Of a DNA stretch of 54,158 nt, positions 17,779-26,350 are shown one piece after another. Made by a program: the position numbers and the translations under genes. The notes under the pieces are model-generated. The model was not told the DNA's origin, searched no databases, and saw nothing but the letters and a program-made list of their open reading frames with translations. How positions within the stretch are numbered: the first letter of the stretch is position 1; every line of letters begins with the position of its first letter. This DNA is from a bacterium ADurb.Bin236 (GTDB lineage Bacteria > UBP15 > UBA6099). The stretch covers positions 1 through 54,158 of the forward strand of contig MWCD01000024.1 of the NCBI GenBank assembly GCA_002069885.1, read 5' to 3'.

Positions 17779-18828
17779 CTACGCGCGGGAAGGAGCGTCG
17801 AAGAATTTCCTTTTGAGCGCTAGAGAAACGTTGACGAGGCCGATCAGGACGGGGACTTCGACCAGCGGGCCGATCACCGCCGCGAACGCGGCTCCATGGT
17901 CGATGCCGAACACCGCCACCGCCACCGCTATGGCAAGTTCAAAGTTGTTGCTGGCGGCGGTGAACGACAGCGTGGCGGTCTGTTTGTATGGAGCCCCTAT
18001 CTTGCGGCTCATGAAGAACGTGACCGCAAACATCGCCGCGAAATATATAAGGAGCGGGACCGCCACCCTGACGACGTCTAGCGGTATCTTCACTATGTAT
18101 TCGCCTTTCAGCGAAAACATAGCCACTATCGTGAACAGCAGCGCCACGAGCGTGATGGGCGATATCTTCGGAATGAAGGTTTTGTGGTACCATTCTTTGT
18201 CCTTGATGTTGATCAGCGCGAACCTCGTCGCCACGCCTGCGATGAAAGGGACTCCCAGATAGATGAACACGCTTTTGGCGATTTCGCCGATGGTGATGTC
18301 AACCTCCGCGCCTTTGACCCCGAACCATCCGGGCAGCACGGTGATGAACACATAAGCGTACGCGGAGAAGAATAGAACTTGAAACACAGAGTTGAAAGCC
18401 ACAAGCCCGGCGCAGTATTCCGTGTCGCCGTCCGCCAAGTCGTTCCAAACTATGACCATCGCGATGCAGCGCGCCAGCCCGATCATCATCACCCCGACCA
18501 TGTATTCGGGATAGTCACGCAAAAAGATTATCGCCAGCGCGAACATGAGGACGGGGCCGATTATCCAGTTCTGAACCAGAGAAAGAACCAGAATCCTGAC
18601 GTTGCGGAACACATGGCCGAGTTCCTCATACTTAACTTTCGCAAGCGGGGGATACATCATCAGGATTAAGCCCGCCGCGATAGGAATGTTGGTCGTCCCT
18701 TTTTGAAACGCGGGCTGAGTGATGAACGCGACCCATCCGTCGCTGAAATATCCTGCGGCCACTCCTGCGGCCATTGCCATGAATATCCATAGAGTCAGAT
18801 ACCTGTCAAGAAAAGATAATTTTTTCAT
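17779..18828 (-). CDS. acr3: Arsenite efflux transporter, ACR3 family
   Basis: A 349-residue membrane protein with about ten hydrophobic helices. The ACR3 signature [19 protein letters not shown] lies in the middle and includes the Cys used in transport. It exports As(III) made by ArsC. It is the last gene of arsC-arsR-arsM-acr3, 69 bp after arsM. AGAGGGCGAG precedes the ATG. Confidence 0.95.
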   Translation of the reverse strand: MKKLSFLDRYLTLWIFMAMAAGVAAGYFSDGWVAFITQPAFQKGTTNIPIAAGLILMMYPPLAKVKYEELGHVFRNVRILVLSLVQNWIIGPVLMFALAIIFLRDYPEYMVGVMMIGLARCIAMVIVWNDLADGDTEYCAGLVAFNSVFQVLFFSAYAYVFITVLPGWFGVKGAEVDITIGEIAKSVFIYLGVPFIAGVATRFALINIKDKEWYHKTFIPKISPITLVALLFTIVAMFSLKGEYIVKIPLDVVRVAVPLLIYFAAMFAVTFFMSRKIGAPYKQTATLSFTAASNNFELAIAVAVAVFGIDHGAAFAAVIGPLVEVPVLIGLVNVSLALKRKFFDAPSRA

Positions 18829-18897
18829 GTCTCGCCCTCTTGATTGCGCAATAGCGATATTTTAACAATCTGCGACGACCGCTCCGCTTATCCGCCG

Positions 18898-19761
18898 TCA
18901 ACCGCAACAGCGCCCGCAGTCGCATGCCGCGCGCGGCTTGACCGCCGCCACCTTTATCGAAGCGACGAAACCGTCGAACGAGCCGCCGGGAGCCGCCGCC
19001 CTTATCCTGTCGCTCCCCGGCCCCGGCGCGGACATCAGCGCCGCCCCGAAATCGTCGCAGCTTTCAACCGTCACCTCGCCCAGCCCGGCTCGCCACATCT
19101 TTTCCAGATAGTCCTCTTTCATCAGAGCGCCCGAAACGCACGCCGACAACGCGTCAGCGTCGTTTTCAATCTCTGGCGGCAGTTCGCGCAGCTTCACTAT
19201 GTCCGACACCGCCGCGCGTCCGCCGGGCTTCAAAACTCTGTAAATTTCCGCGAACGCCTTCGCCTTGTCCGGAACAAGATTCAACACGCAGTTGCTGATC
19301 GCCACATCTATCGAGCCGCTCTCGACCGGCAGATTTTCGATTTCGCCCAACCTGAATTCAATATTCTTCTCGCCCGACTCCGCCAGATTCGCGTTGGCTT
19401 TCTCAATCATTTCAGGAGTCATGTCAACGCCGATGACCTTGCCGCGCGGGCCTACCGCGCGGGCCGCGATGAAACAGTCGAAACCCGCGCCGCTGCCGAG
19501 GTCAAGAACCGTTTCGCCCTCCCGCAACCCCGCTATCGCCGTCGGGTTGCCGCATCCGAATCCCAGATTCGCGCCTTCGGGAGCCATCGCCAGTTCCTCG
19601 TCTGAATACCCCATCGCGCGGGAAGCCTCGGCCGCGGCAACCGTCCCCGGCGCGCTCGAACAACAACCGACTCCGCAGCCACAGCCGCCCGATACCGCCG
19701 CGCCGTACGACCTGCGCACATCTTCCTTTATCTTCTCTCCGTCCCGCTCTTTTCCGCTCAT
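18898..19761 (-). CDS. arsM: Arsenite S-adenosylmethionine methyltransferase
   Basis: A class I SAM methyltransferase (LDLGSGAGFD, about 86-95; GVDMTPEM, 111-118) that converts As(III) to methylated arsenicals. Three conserved As-binding Cys are in place: Cys70 (GFGCGNP), Cys158 (ISNCVLN) and Cys208 (ACVSG). Extra Cys clusters lie at both ends (CGCGVGCC near 27-34 and CDCGRCC at the C-terminus), which may bind arsenite or another metal. Its start overlaps the arsR stop by 4 bp. Confidence 0.95.
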   Translation of the reverse strand: MSGKERDGEKIKEDVRRSYGAAVSGGCGCGVGCCSSAPGTVAAAEASRAMGYSDEELAMAPEGANLGFGCGNPTAIAGLREGETVLDLGSGAGFDCFIAARAVGPRGKVIGVDMTPEMIEKANANLAESGEKNIEFRLGEIENLPVESGSIDVAISNCVLNLVPDKAKAFAEIYRVLKPGGRAAVSDIVKLRELPPEIENDADALSACVSGALMKEDYLEKMWRAGLGEVTVESCDDFGAALMSAPGPGSDRIRAAAPGGSFDGFVASIKVAAVKPRAACDCGRCCG

Positions 19762-20132
19762 TTATTCTCCCTCTTTATCTTGTTTTCCGTCCCGGCGAAG
19801 TAGCCCTCAAGCGCCTCAAGCGCCTCCCGCCGCGCCCGGTAATACTGCCACTGCCCGCATTTCGTCGCTTCCACCAGCCCCGCGTTCCGCAACTCTTTCA
19901 GGTGATGCGAAACTGTCGGCGGCGAAACATTCAGCGCTTCCGACAGTATTTCGCACACGCAAACCGAGTCCGACGGAGCCTCTGCGGGCCTTGCGTCGCC
20001 CGCACAGCCGCGCTTCCCGCCCGGCCCTTTCCTGATTATCTCGAACACCCTCAGCCGCGTCGGGCTGGACAGCGCCTTGCACGCCTCCGCCACCGCCTCG
20101 CATTCAGGCTTCTTTTTTCGCTCTGATCTCAT
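19758..20132 (-). CDS. arsR: ArsR family arsenic-responsive repressor
   Basis: A winged-helix repressor of 124 residues. The sensor motif is SVCVCEIL with Cys58 and Cys60 (the ELCVCDL type). The recognition helix is in SPPTVSHHLKELRNAGLV. A roughly 20-residue Gly/Ala/Pro insertion with an extra Cys (about 36-54) lies just before the sensor helix and is unusual. The start lies 29 bp inside arsC, so the two are coupled. It probably binds the inverted repeat at 20578-20595 and releases on As(III). Confidence 0.94.
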   Translation of the reverse strand: MRSERKKKPECEAVAEACKALSSPTRLRVFEIIRKGPGGKRGCAGDARPAEAPSDSVCVCEILSEALNVSPPTVSHHLKELRNAGLVEATKCGQWQYYRARREALEALEGYFAGTENKIKRENK

Positions 20133-20550
20133 CCACTATTTTCTCCAGTTCTGACATCTTTCTTCTTATGATATGCGCGGTCTCCCTGAATGACTCTTTG
20201 ACCTCCGCCGCGCATCCGGGAACCGCCCCGGGATCCGCCAGTTCCCAGTGCAGAACCACCGGCGCTCCCGGAAAAACCGGACACGTCTTTTTCGCGTTGT
20301 CGCACACCGTTATCACCACGTCTATGTCCTTGTCCATAAACTGCTCTAAACTTTTCGGTTTGTGTCCGGAAATATCAATCCTAAGCTCCTTCATCACTTC
20401 CACGGCATAGGGATGCACCCTGTCTGCGGGCGAAACGCCGGCGCTGTGCGCGTCCACTTTATCGCCCAACTCCGCGCGTATCAGCCCCTCCGCCATCTGG
20501 CTCCGCCTCGAATTCCCCGTGCATATCACCAGAACGCTGACTTTATCCAT
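20104..20550 (-). CDS. arsC: Arsenate reductase, thioredoxin-coupled type
   Basis: A low-molecular-weight phosphatase-fold enzyme of 148 residues that reduces As(V) to As(III). The P-loop CTGNSRRS carries the nucleophile Cys10. The relay pair Cys83 and Cys90 (TVCDNAKKTC) keeps the seven-residue spacing of the Staphylococcus type, which delivers electrons from thioredoxin. First gene of the operon; the only nearby SD-like sequence is GGGGG, about 9 bp before the ATG. Confidence 0.94.
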   Translation of the reverse strand: MDKVSVLVICTGNSRRSQMAEGLIRAELGDKVDAHSAGVSPADRVHPYAVEVMKELRIDISGHKPKSLEQFMDKDIDVVITVCDNAKKTCPVFPGAPVVLHWELADPGAVPGCAAEVKESFRETAHIIRRKMSELEKIVDEIRAKKEA

Positions 20551-20577
20551 AAGCGCGGCCCCCGCTTTTATTAGATA

Positions 20578-20595
20578 GTTAGATAATCATCTAAC
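20578..20595. promoter_or_regulatory. ArsR operator (perfect inverted repeat)
   Basis: GTTAGAT (20578-20584), AATC, ATCTAAC (20589-20595): perfect 7-bp arms. It lies just downstream of the -10 box and before arsC, where a bound repressor would block transcription start. Confidence 0.8.
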
Positions 20596-20604
20596 TTTGT
20601 TCCC

Positions 20605-20634
20605 ATTATATCGCCCCTCGTCCCGTCGCGTCAA
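20605..20634 (-). promoter_or_regulatory. ars operon promoter
   Basis: On the minus strand TTGACG (20634-20629), 18 bp, TATAAT (20610-20605). Both hexamers are near consensus, and the start site would fall inside or next to the operator. Confidence 0.75.
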
Positions 20635-20639
20635 CCTCA

Positions 20640-20930
20640 GGATTAAAACAATGATTAAAAAAAGAAACCTGAGTCCCCCTGAAACTCAGATATTTATTGC
20701 GGCGAACGGGACTTCGGAGCGCAGCGCTCCAAATTTAATGCGCCTCAAGAAGATATTTATTAAGTGAAACGGTGTATTTTTAGGTTTTACCACTATATGA
20801 GTTTTAGGGGGACTCAGAAAACGTTTTGAAAGGGGTTTTAAGGAAAATCTCTTTCAAAAGTTTCCCCTTTAATTTTTCCTAAACCGGATAGTGTATAATC
20901 TTTGCGGGACACAAGAGCGCGGAACATGCG
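20640..20930. other. Intergenic region with degenerate hairpin module copy
   Basis: No gene. Positions 20825-20875 resemble the hairpin modules (GAAAGGGGTT third arm, then an imperfect stem ending TTTCCCCTTT). A repeated CCCCTGAAACTCAG/ TTTTAGGGGGACTCAG pair flanks 20673-20817 and is partly complementary. TATAAT at 20894-20899 may serve the glycosyltransferase; its -35 is weak. Confidence 0.45.
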
Positions 20931-22046
20931 ATGCGGGCAAAGATAAAAGTATTAAGGTTGCAGCACAGTCTTGTCGAGCCGACGAACCACAGGATACTCG
21001 ACGAGCTTGGCGCGTTTCCCGAACTTGAGATAAAAGCCCTATGTCCGACATGGGGAATCGAAAGCGGCAGCAGGCGGGACCTGAAGCAATCGCCCCGCGC
21101 GGACCTACAAGCAGCCCGCACAGCCCTCACCTTCCACTATTCCACAACTTTCTATCTCGAAAAGCTCGGCGCGGCCATGCGGAACTTCAAACCCGACATA
21201 ATCCACATCCACGACGAGCCGTGGTCTCTGACCACCGGGCAGACCCTCGCCCTCAGGCGGATATACGCCCCGCGCGCAAAAATCGTCTTCAGTTCCGCGC
21301 AAAACATCCATAAGAACTACCCGTTTCCGTTCGGCCGCATCGAGCGCTGGAACCACGCCGTCGCCTCCGCCGGACACGGATGCTGCGAGGGAGTGCGCGA
21401 TGTGGTTCGCGCTAAAGGATTCAAAGGCCCGTTCGAGATTTCCCCGCTAGGGATAGACCCCGAACTTTTCGACTACAGGCCGCACGGCGGAACGATAGCC
21501 CCCGGCGGAGCGGTAATCGGATACGTCGGGCAAATAGTGGAAGAAAAAGGCGTGTTTACGCTGCTGCGGGCGATGTCTGAACTGGGACGCGGCGCCAGAG
21601 CCGTATTCGTAGGCCCCGGCCCGGACACCGACCGCGCCCGGGACCTATCCTCTCAGCTTTCGCTTTCCGGCAACGTCGAATTCATCGGCGGAGTCCCGCA
21701 CTCCGAGGTGGCCCGCGCCATGAGCGGTTTCGACATTCTGGCCGTCCCTTCCCTGACGACATCGAAGTGGAAAGAACAGTTCGGGCGCGTGATAGTCGAG
21801 GCAATGAGCAGAGGCGTTCCCGTAGTGGGGTCCAGTTCCGGCTCTATACCCGAAGTGGCGGGCGACGCCGGGGCGATATTCCCCGAAGGCGATTCGCAGG
21901 CGCTCGCCGCAGCCCTCGCCCGCCTGATAGACAACCCGAAACAGCTCGCCGAAATGTCCGCCGCAGGCAGAGACCGCGTCCTGCGCCTGTTCACATGGCG
22001 CCGCGCCGCCCAAATCCATAGAGACATCTATCTTCAAATAATGTGA
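20931..22046 (+). CDS. Glycosyltransferase family 4
   Basis: A GT-B fold enzyme of 371 residues. The N-terminal acceptor half contains DIIHIHDEPWS. The C-terminal half has GYVGQIVEEKG (phosphate-binding loop) and the nucleotide-sugar motif EAMSRGVPVVGSSSGSIPE with the conserved Glu residues. It transfers a sugar to a glycolipid or polysaccharide precursor at the cytosolic face. No other glycan genes are adjacent, so acceptor and sugar are unknown. Confidence 0.9.
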   Translation: MRAKIKVLRLQHSLVEPTNHRILDELGAFPELEIKALCPTWGIESGSRRDLKQSPRADLQAARTALTFHYSTTFYLEKLGAAMRNFKPDIIHIHDEPWSLTTGQTLALRRIYAPRAKIVFSSAQNIHKNYPFPFGRIERWNHAVASAGHGCCEGVRDVVRAKGFKGPFEISPLGIDPELFDYRPHGGTIAPGGAVIGYVGQIVEEKGVFTLLRAMSELGRGARAVFVGPGPDTDRARDLSSQLSLSGNVEFIGGVPHSEVARAMSGFDILAVPSLTTSKWKEQFGRVIVEAMSRGVPVVGSSSGSIPEVAGDAGAIFPEGDSQALAAALARLIDNPKQLAEMSAAGRDRVLRLFTWRRAAQIHRDIYLQIM

Positions 22047-22084
22047 TTTTTTTTCAGATGAAACGCGGCAAGTCGCGTTCCCAG

Positions 22085-23449
22085 TCAGCCCTTGGCTTCC
22101 GCTCCCGGCCGGTCGCTCAGCGGGTACTTCAGGAACACCAAGAAACCGAGGAACCCGAAGAAACCGGCGACGGGGCCGAGCAAGTTTATCCCAAGAGTGT
22201 TCCCGGCCGAGTAGCCGAAGTAGCCGAACAGCAATGCCTGTATCCCCTGAGACATCGCGGTGGCCGCCTTCTGCAGGAAGCCCTGCATCCCGAAATACAT
22301 CGCCTCCCGCCTGTGCCCGGTCAGCTTCTCGTCGTAGTCCGCCACATCCGCCAGTATCGCCATCGGCAGCACCATGTTCCCCGCTATCGGGAAACTCAGA
22401 ATGGCGATAAGGATAAGCCCCGCGTTCGTGGGCGACACCGGAAGGTCCACCCTGCCGATGAGAAACAGCGCCGGAAGCACGCACGCCAGCATCAGCATGC
22501 AGTACTTGTACAACGTCACCTTCCCCAGTTTCTTCGTCAGGATGTTGATTATGAAAAACGAAATCACGAATCCGGGGATGCTCACCGCGTACACCACTCC
22601 CACGAAACTCTCCGTCTTCCCCATCAGCCGCGTCACTATGTACGGTATGCTCGCCGTGAGAGAAGCGAAACCGAGGTACTGCATCACCGAGGAGAATATG
22701 TACACCACGAAAGCCTTGTTTTTAAATGTCCACGCGAACGCCTGAAACATCGAATATTTCTCTTCCGGGGCCTCCGTCTTCGCGGGCGCGACGTATTTCT
22801 CCCGCACCCCCAGCCCGGTGACGTACAGAAAGACAATAGACAGCGCGCCCGATATCAGCGCCATGTTGAAATAGCCTAAGTTCCATCCATGGGCGTCCAC
22901 CATCCGCGCGGCGATGAATCCCTGATACGCGTTGGCGATGAGAAACGCCACCGCCATGTACGTCGTCATCCCCACCCGTTGCTTGGACGTCTCCGCCAGC
23001 TCCGGCATGAGCGAAAGGTACGGCCCCATGACGGCTGTGAAAAAGAACCAGAACAGCCCCATGATGACGATGGTCGAGACCACCAGAGCCGCGCTCCCGG
23101 CGGGGAACATCGGACGGAAAAGCAATATGAACGAGCCGACCATCAGAGGCGCGCCGATAAGGATGAACGGCCTGCGGCGGCCTATGCGCGTGTGCGTCTT
23201 GTCGCTCCAGAACCCTATCAGCGGGTCCGCCAGCGCGTCCACTATCCGCCCGCAGATTAGCGCCGCACCCATGATATACATCGATATCAGCGGCTGCGCC
23301 CGACCCTCGTCGTTCGTGTAGAAATACAACACCCACCCGCTGAATATCAGGTTTGGCAGGTTGCCTCCGAACTGGCCGCTCACATACACCAGACTCTTCA
23401 GCGCGCTTGAACCGCCCGCTTCCTTCTTGCCAGAATCAGTCGCCGTCAT
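22085..23449 (-). CDS. GPH-family (MelB-like) MFS symporter
   Basis: A membrane protein of 454 residues with about 12 helices. The family loop between helices 2 and 3, DALADPLIGFWSDKTHTR followed by GRRRPF, is diagnostic of glycoside-pentoside-hexuronide cation symporters. The substrate is not predictable. GGAGG precedes the ATG. A TATAAT on the minus strand (23478-23473) with a weak -35 lies about 25 bp upstream. Convergent with the glycosyltransferase at the other end. Confidence 0.9.
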   Translation of the reverse strand: MTATDSGKKEAGGSSALKSLVYVSGQFGGNLPNLIFSGWVLYFYTNDEGRAQPLISMYIMGAALICGRIVDALADPLIGFWSDKTHTRIGRRRPFILIGAPLMVGSFILLFRPMFPAGSAALVVSTIVIMGLFWFFFTAVMGPYLSLMPELAETSKQRVGMTTYMAVAFLIANAYQGFIAARMVDAHGWNLGYFNMALISGALSIVFLYVTGLGVREKYVAPAKTEAPEEKYSMFQAFAWTFKNKAFVVYIFSSVMQYLGFASLTASIPYIVTRLMGKTESFVGVVYAVSIPGFVISFFIINILTKKLGKVTLYKYCMLMLACVLPALFLIGRVDLPVSPTNAGLILIAILSFPIAGNMVLPMAILADVADYDEKLTGHRREAMYFGMQGFLQKAATAMSQGIQALLFGYFGYSAGNTLGINLLGPVAGFFGFLGFLVFLKYPLSDRPGAEAKG

Positions 23450-23628
23450 CTTCAGCCTCCATCAAGTGTCCAATTATATATCATGCGGGAGCGCTTGTTG
23501 AACCGGAAATTAAATGATGTCCCCGGAACCATCCGGCGGCGCGCTCGCGCTTGCTGGCATTTCGCCGCGCGATATTACATAATGACCATACATCGGCGCG
23601 GGCGCGCCGATTGAAAGCTGGTAGCTGA

Positions 23629-24423
23629 GTGAGTGAAGTCCCGAACGACATCATCAAAATAATAACTAAGGCGACGGATGCCGCGTGCGCGACGGCCATG
23701 AAGCATTACGGGATTGCCCGCGCGTCCATCAAACCGGACATGACATACGTGACGGCGGCGGACAGGGAAATCGAGCGCGCGTTGCGAGAAAAACTGTCGC
23801 GCGCGCTCCCCGGCGCGGCGGTCATCGGCGAGGAAGACGGTTGCGGCGCGGCGGGCGTACGGGGCGCGGCCGCTAAAGGCTGGGCGTGGGTAATCGACCC
23901 CATAGACGGCACATCCGCGTTCATCGACGGGCTTCCGACATTCTGTGTGAGCGTCGCGCTGTTTGAGGACGGCCGCCCTGTCGCCGGCGTCCTCCGACTC
24001 CCCGCCACCGGGGACATCTACACCGCGCGGCGCGGCGGCGGCGCGTTCTACAACGGAGCGCCCATCCGCCCCGGAGGCCCTCTGTCCAGACACGACCTGC
24101 CCATCTGCGTCCCCTCCAAAGTCCACCTCAGGTACAAAATCGCGTATCAGGGAAAGACCCGGAACATGGGAAGCACGGCGCTGCATTTTGCGCTTGTGGC
24201 GAGAGGGGCCGCCATCGCGGCGGTCGCCACCGCAAAGATTTGGGACATCGCCGCAGCCGCCCTCATTCTCACAGAGGCCGGAGGCCGTGTCGCATCCCTC
24301 GACGGCGCTTCCATCAACTGGCGCTCCATGCTCAAAGACCCCGAACTCCCCGCCCCGCCCCTCCTTGCCGCTTCCCGCTCCCGTTGGAAAACCATCTCCG
24401 CCCTCATCTCGCCCTTGAAATGA
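23629..24423 (+). CDS. Inositol monophosphatase family protein
   Basis: A Mg-dependent sugar-phosphatase fold of 264 residues with the metal motifs VIGEEDG, WVIDPIDGT and WDIAAAALI (Asp near 205). The family includes inositol-1-phosphatase, histidinol-phosphatase HisN and CysQ; nothing here separates them. The start is GTG at 23629 with a weak ribosome site. It is divergent from the MFS gene, across a short gap holding a GGCGCGCC palindrome. Confidence 0.88.
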   Translation: MSEVPNDIIKIITKATDAACATAMKHYGIARASIKPDMTYVTAADREIERALREKLSRALPGAAVIGEEDGCGAAGVRGAAAKGWAWVIDPIDGTSAFIDGLPTFCVSVALFEDGRPVAGVLRLPATGDIYTARRGGGAFYNGAPIRPGGPLSRHDLPICVPSKVHLRYKIAYQGKTRNMGSTALHFALVARGAAIAAVATAKIWDIAAAALILTEAGGRVASLDGASINWRSMLKDPELPAPPLLAASRSRWKTISALISPLK

Positions 24424-24452
24424 CACCGCCAAACTCGATTTAGATTTAATTT

Positions 24453-24481
24453 TTGCGGCGCGCGGGCGCGGGACATATAAT
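24453..24481 (+). promoter_or_regulatory. Promoter of the C45 hydrolase gene
   Basis: TTGCGG (24453-24458), 17 bp, TATAAT (24476-24481), 29 bp before the ATG. Confidence 0.55.
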
Positions 24482-24510
24482 ACACGCAGCATAACAACGG
24501 GAGAGGCGAA

Positions 24511-25665
24511 ATGAAAATACTGGATCTCAAAGGAAGCGCTTACGAGCGCGGCGTCAAACAGGGCAAGGAAATGCGGGAAGACTACATCAATATGCTCAAC
24601 GAGTTCTTTTCATCCGAGATGTGGAAAGAGAACAAACCCGGCGGGCTGCCGGACTCGGTGATAAAGCTGGCGATGAGGATTCTGGGGGTGTCGATGACGA
24701 AGAAATCCGTCAAGACCGCCACCCCGGCCCAGCTCGCACGCGTCGAAGGGCTGGCCGCAGGACTCGGCATCAGCCGCGCGTTCTGTTGGGGACTTCAGTT
24801 CATGGAGATACTCTTTTGCGAGGCGGGAAAGAGCTTGGCAGCGCCTGAGATGGGCTGCACGCAACTTCACGCCACCCCCGCCTCCACCGCGGACGGCAAA
24901 CCGCTTCTGGCCCGCAACTACGACTTCCCCAACATGCTCAAACCCTACCAGTTGGTCCGCCGGGACACCCCCTCGGAAGCGGGCAGGCTGGCGACTATTT
25001 CTCTCACTCAGGCACCTCTGGCCGGCACACATCAGGGCATGAACGAGGCAGGGCTGGCTATCGCAGCCAACAACGCGCGCCTTTGGAAAGGCCCCGACTT
25101 CAGGTATAAGGGCGTCCCCTACATGCTCATCATGATGGAACTGCTCGAAACCTGCCGCACCGTCGCCGAGGCGGCGGATAAAATGGCAAACTTCCCCGCG
25201 CGCGCCAACACGGGCTTCTTCGGAATGATGGATGAAAGCGGCGACTGCTGCGTCGTCGAGTTCACTTCCTCCCGCGCGGCAGTGCGACGCCCCGACGAAC
25301 GCGGCGTCATCGCCCAGACCAACCACTACCTCAATATGAAAGACGCGAACCTTCCCGACGGCACATACTGGACGGTCAAGGGGATGGAAGGCCTCGAATA
25401 CGCCGAATCCACACTGAAAAGATATGAAGCCGCATACAGGTTGATGAGCGAAAACGCAGGCAAAATCACTGTCGATACCCTCAAAAGCATCCTGAGAGAC
25501 CACAGCGCCGGAAACGGCTCCGGAACCGACTGCACCGTCTGCTGCCACGGGCTTACCGGGGGCACACTCGCCAGCACGATTTTCGATATCAAGGAAAGAA
25601 CCGCTTGGGTGGCGGACGGACATCCTTGCGAGTCCGAATATGTGAAAATCCCGTTCAAAGGCTGA
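24511..25665 (+). CDS. C45-family autoproteolytic acyltransferase/hydrolase
   Basis: A 384-residue Ntn-hydrolase related to penicillin acyl-CoA:6-APA acyltransferase. The predicted self-cleavage and nucleophile site is the Cys of MGCTQ (about residue 112), followed by the typical LARNYDF. A later GTHQGMNEAGLAIAANN and TNHY are family hallmarks. Processing would give an alpha chain of about 110 and a beta chain of about 270 residues. No signal peptide, so it is cytosolic. Natural substrate is unknown. GGGAGAGG precedes the ATG. Confidence 0.87.
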   Translation: MKILDLKGSAYERGVKQGKEMREDYINMLNEFFSSEMWKENKPGGLPDSVIKLAMRILGVSMTKKSVKTATPAQLARVEGLAAGLGISRAFCWGLQFMEILFCEAGKSLAAPEMGCTQLHATPASTADGKPLLARNYDFPNMLKPYQLVRRDTPSEAGRLATISLTQAPLAGTHQGMNEAGLAIAANNARLWKGPDFRYKGVPYMLIMMELLETCRTVAEAADKMANFPARANTGFFGMMDESGDCCVVEFTSSRAAVRRPDERGVIAQTNHYLNMKDANLPDGTYWTVKGMEGLEYAESTLKRYEAAYRLMSENAGKITVDTLKSILRDHSAGNGSGTDCTVCCHGLTGGTLASTIFDIKERTAWVADGHPCESEYVKIPFKG

Positions 25666-25752
25666 AGCCCGGCGGGAACGCCTCCGGGAAGCGGTTCTCC
25701 AGTTCCGGCGCGGGAATCCGGGAACGAAAAAACAGAGGTTTCAAAATAACGC

Positions 25753-25781
25753 TTGACAAGGCGGCGCGGGCATATTACCAT
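25753..25781 (+). promoter_or_regulatory. Promoter of the Rrf2 regulator
   Basis: TTGACA (25753-25758), 17 bp, TACCAT (25776-25781). A second TTGACA (25796-25801) follows as part of the leader. The two TTGACAAGG copies (25753, 25796) form a 43-bp-spaced direct repeat that could also be operator halves. Confidence 0.5.
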
Positions 25782-25811
25782 GTCAATAGATTTGGTTGAC
25801 AAGGAGCCGCG

Positions 25812-26267
25812 ATGATTGTTTCCAAAAAAAGCAAATATGCGATGCGCGCAGTGTTCTCGCTGGCAAAACGATTCGGCGAAGGCCCTGTCAAAATCGCGGA
25901 TATCGCCGAGGAACAGTCCATCCCTCCCCGCTTCCTCGAAGTAATACTCAGCCAACTCAAACAGGGCGGTTTCGTTGATTCCCGCCGGGGCAGCGAAGGC
26001 GGCTATTTCATGGTGACGCCTCCCGACCAGCTTTCAGTGGGGAAAATCCTCCGTTTCTTCGACGCCCTCAAGGAGCCTGTGGAGTGCATGGGCGACAACC
26101 CGAAGGAGAAGTGCGACCTGAAGGCGAATTGTGTCTTCATGCCCCTCTGGGAGGATTTAAGCGCCGCCATTTCGGGAGTTTTCGACTCGACCACTTTTCA
26201 GGATTTGATATTAAAAGAGAAAGAAAAAAAGGATTGCGGCGCAAAGTCGCTGTCTTATGTGATTTGA
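25812..26267 (+). CDS. Rrf2-family transcriptional regulator with three-Cys cluster motif
   Basis: A 151-residue winged-helix Rrf2 protein (ISC/NsrR/CymR group). The recognition helix is in IPPRFLEVILSQLK and the wing in SRRGSEGGY. Cys92, Cys101 and Cys107 (C-x8-C-x5-C) fall where IscR and NsrR hold an Fe-S cluster; CymR-type cysteine regulators lack this. Downstream genes make methionine and cysteine precursors, so it may control sulfur assimilation in response to Fe-S, NO or redox state (inference). Confidence 0.9.
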   Translation: MIVSKKSKYAMRAVFSLAKRFGEGPVKIADIAEEQSIPPRFLEVILSQLKQGGFVDSRRGSEGGYFMVTPPDQLSVGKILRFFDALKEPVECMGDNPKEKCDLKANCVFMPLWEDLSAAISGVFDSTTFQDLILKEKEKKDCGAKSLSYVI

Positions 26268-26350
26268 CAGGATTCGGCGCGGGCGCGCGCTTGCCGCAAC
26301 GGAAGTTTTCCGGGCCGGAACCGCAAAAGGCCGACCCAAAGGACGCTCGG

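Noticed and set aside
22047-22084. Intrinsic terminator between GT4 and MFS genes (AACGCG/CGCGTT)
   Set aside because: The T-run is on the wrong side of the hairpin for either transcript, so it is not supported as an intrinsic terminator.
26084-26350. N-terminal extension of the zinc-ribbon methyltransferase into the Rrf2 gene
   Set aside because: The extension is the shadow of the Rrf2 frame; ATG 26351 has a good ribosome site and starts the homologous part.
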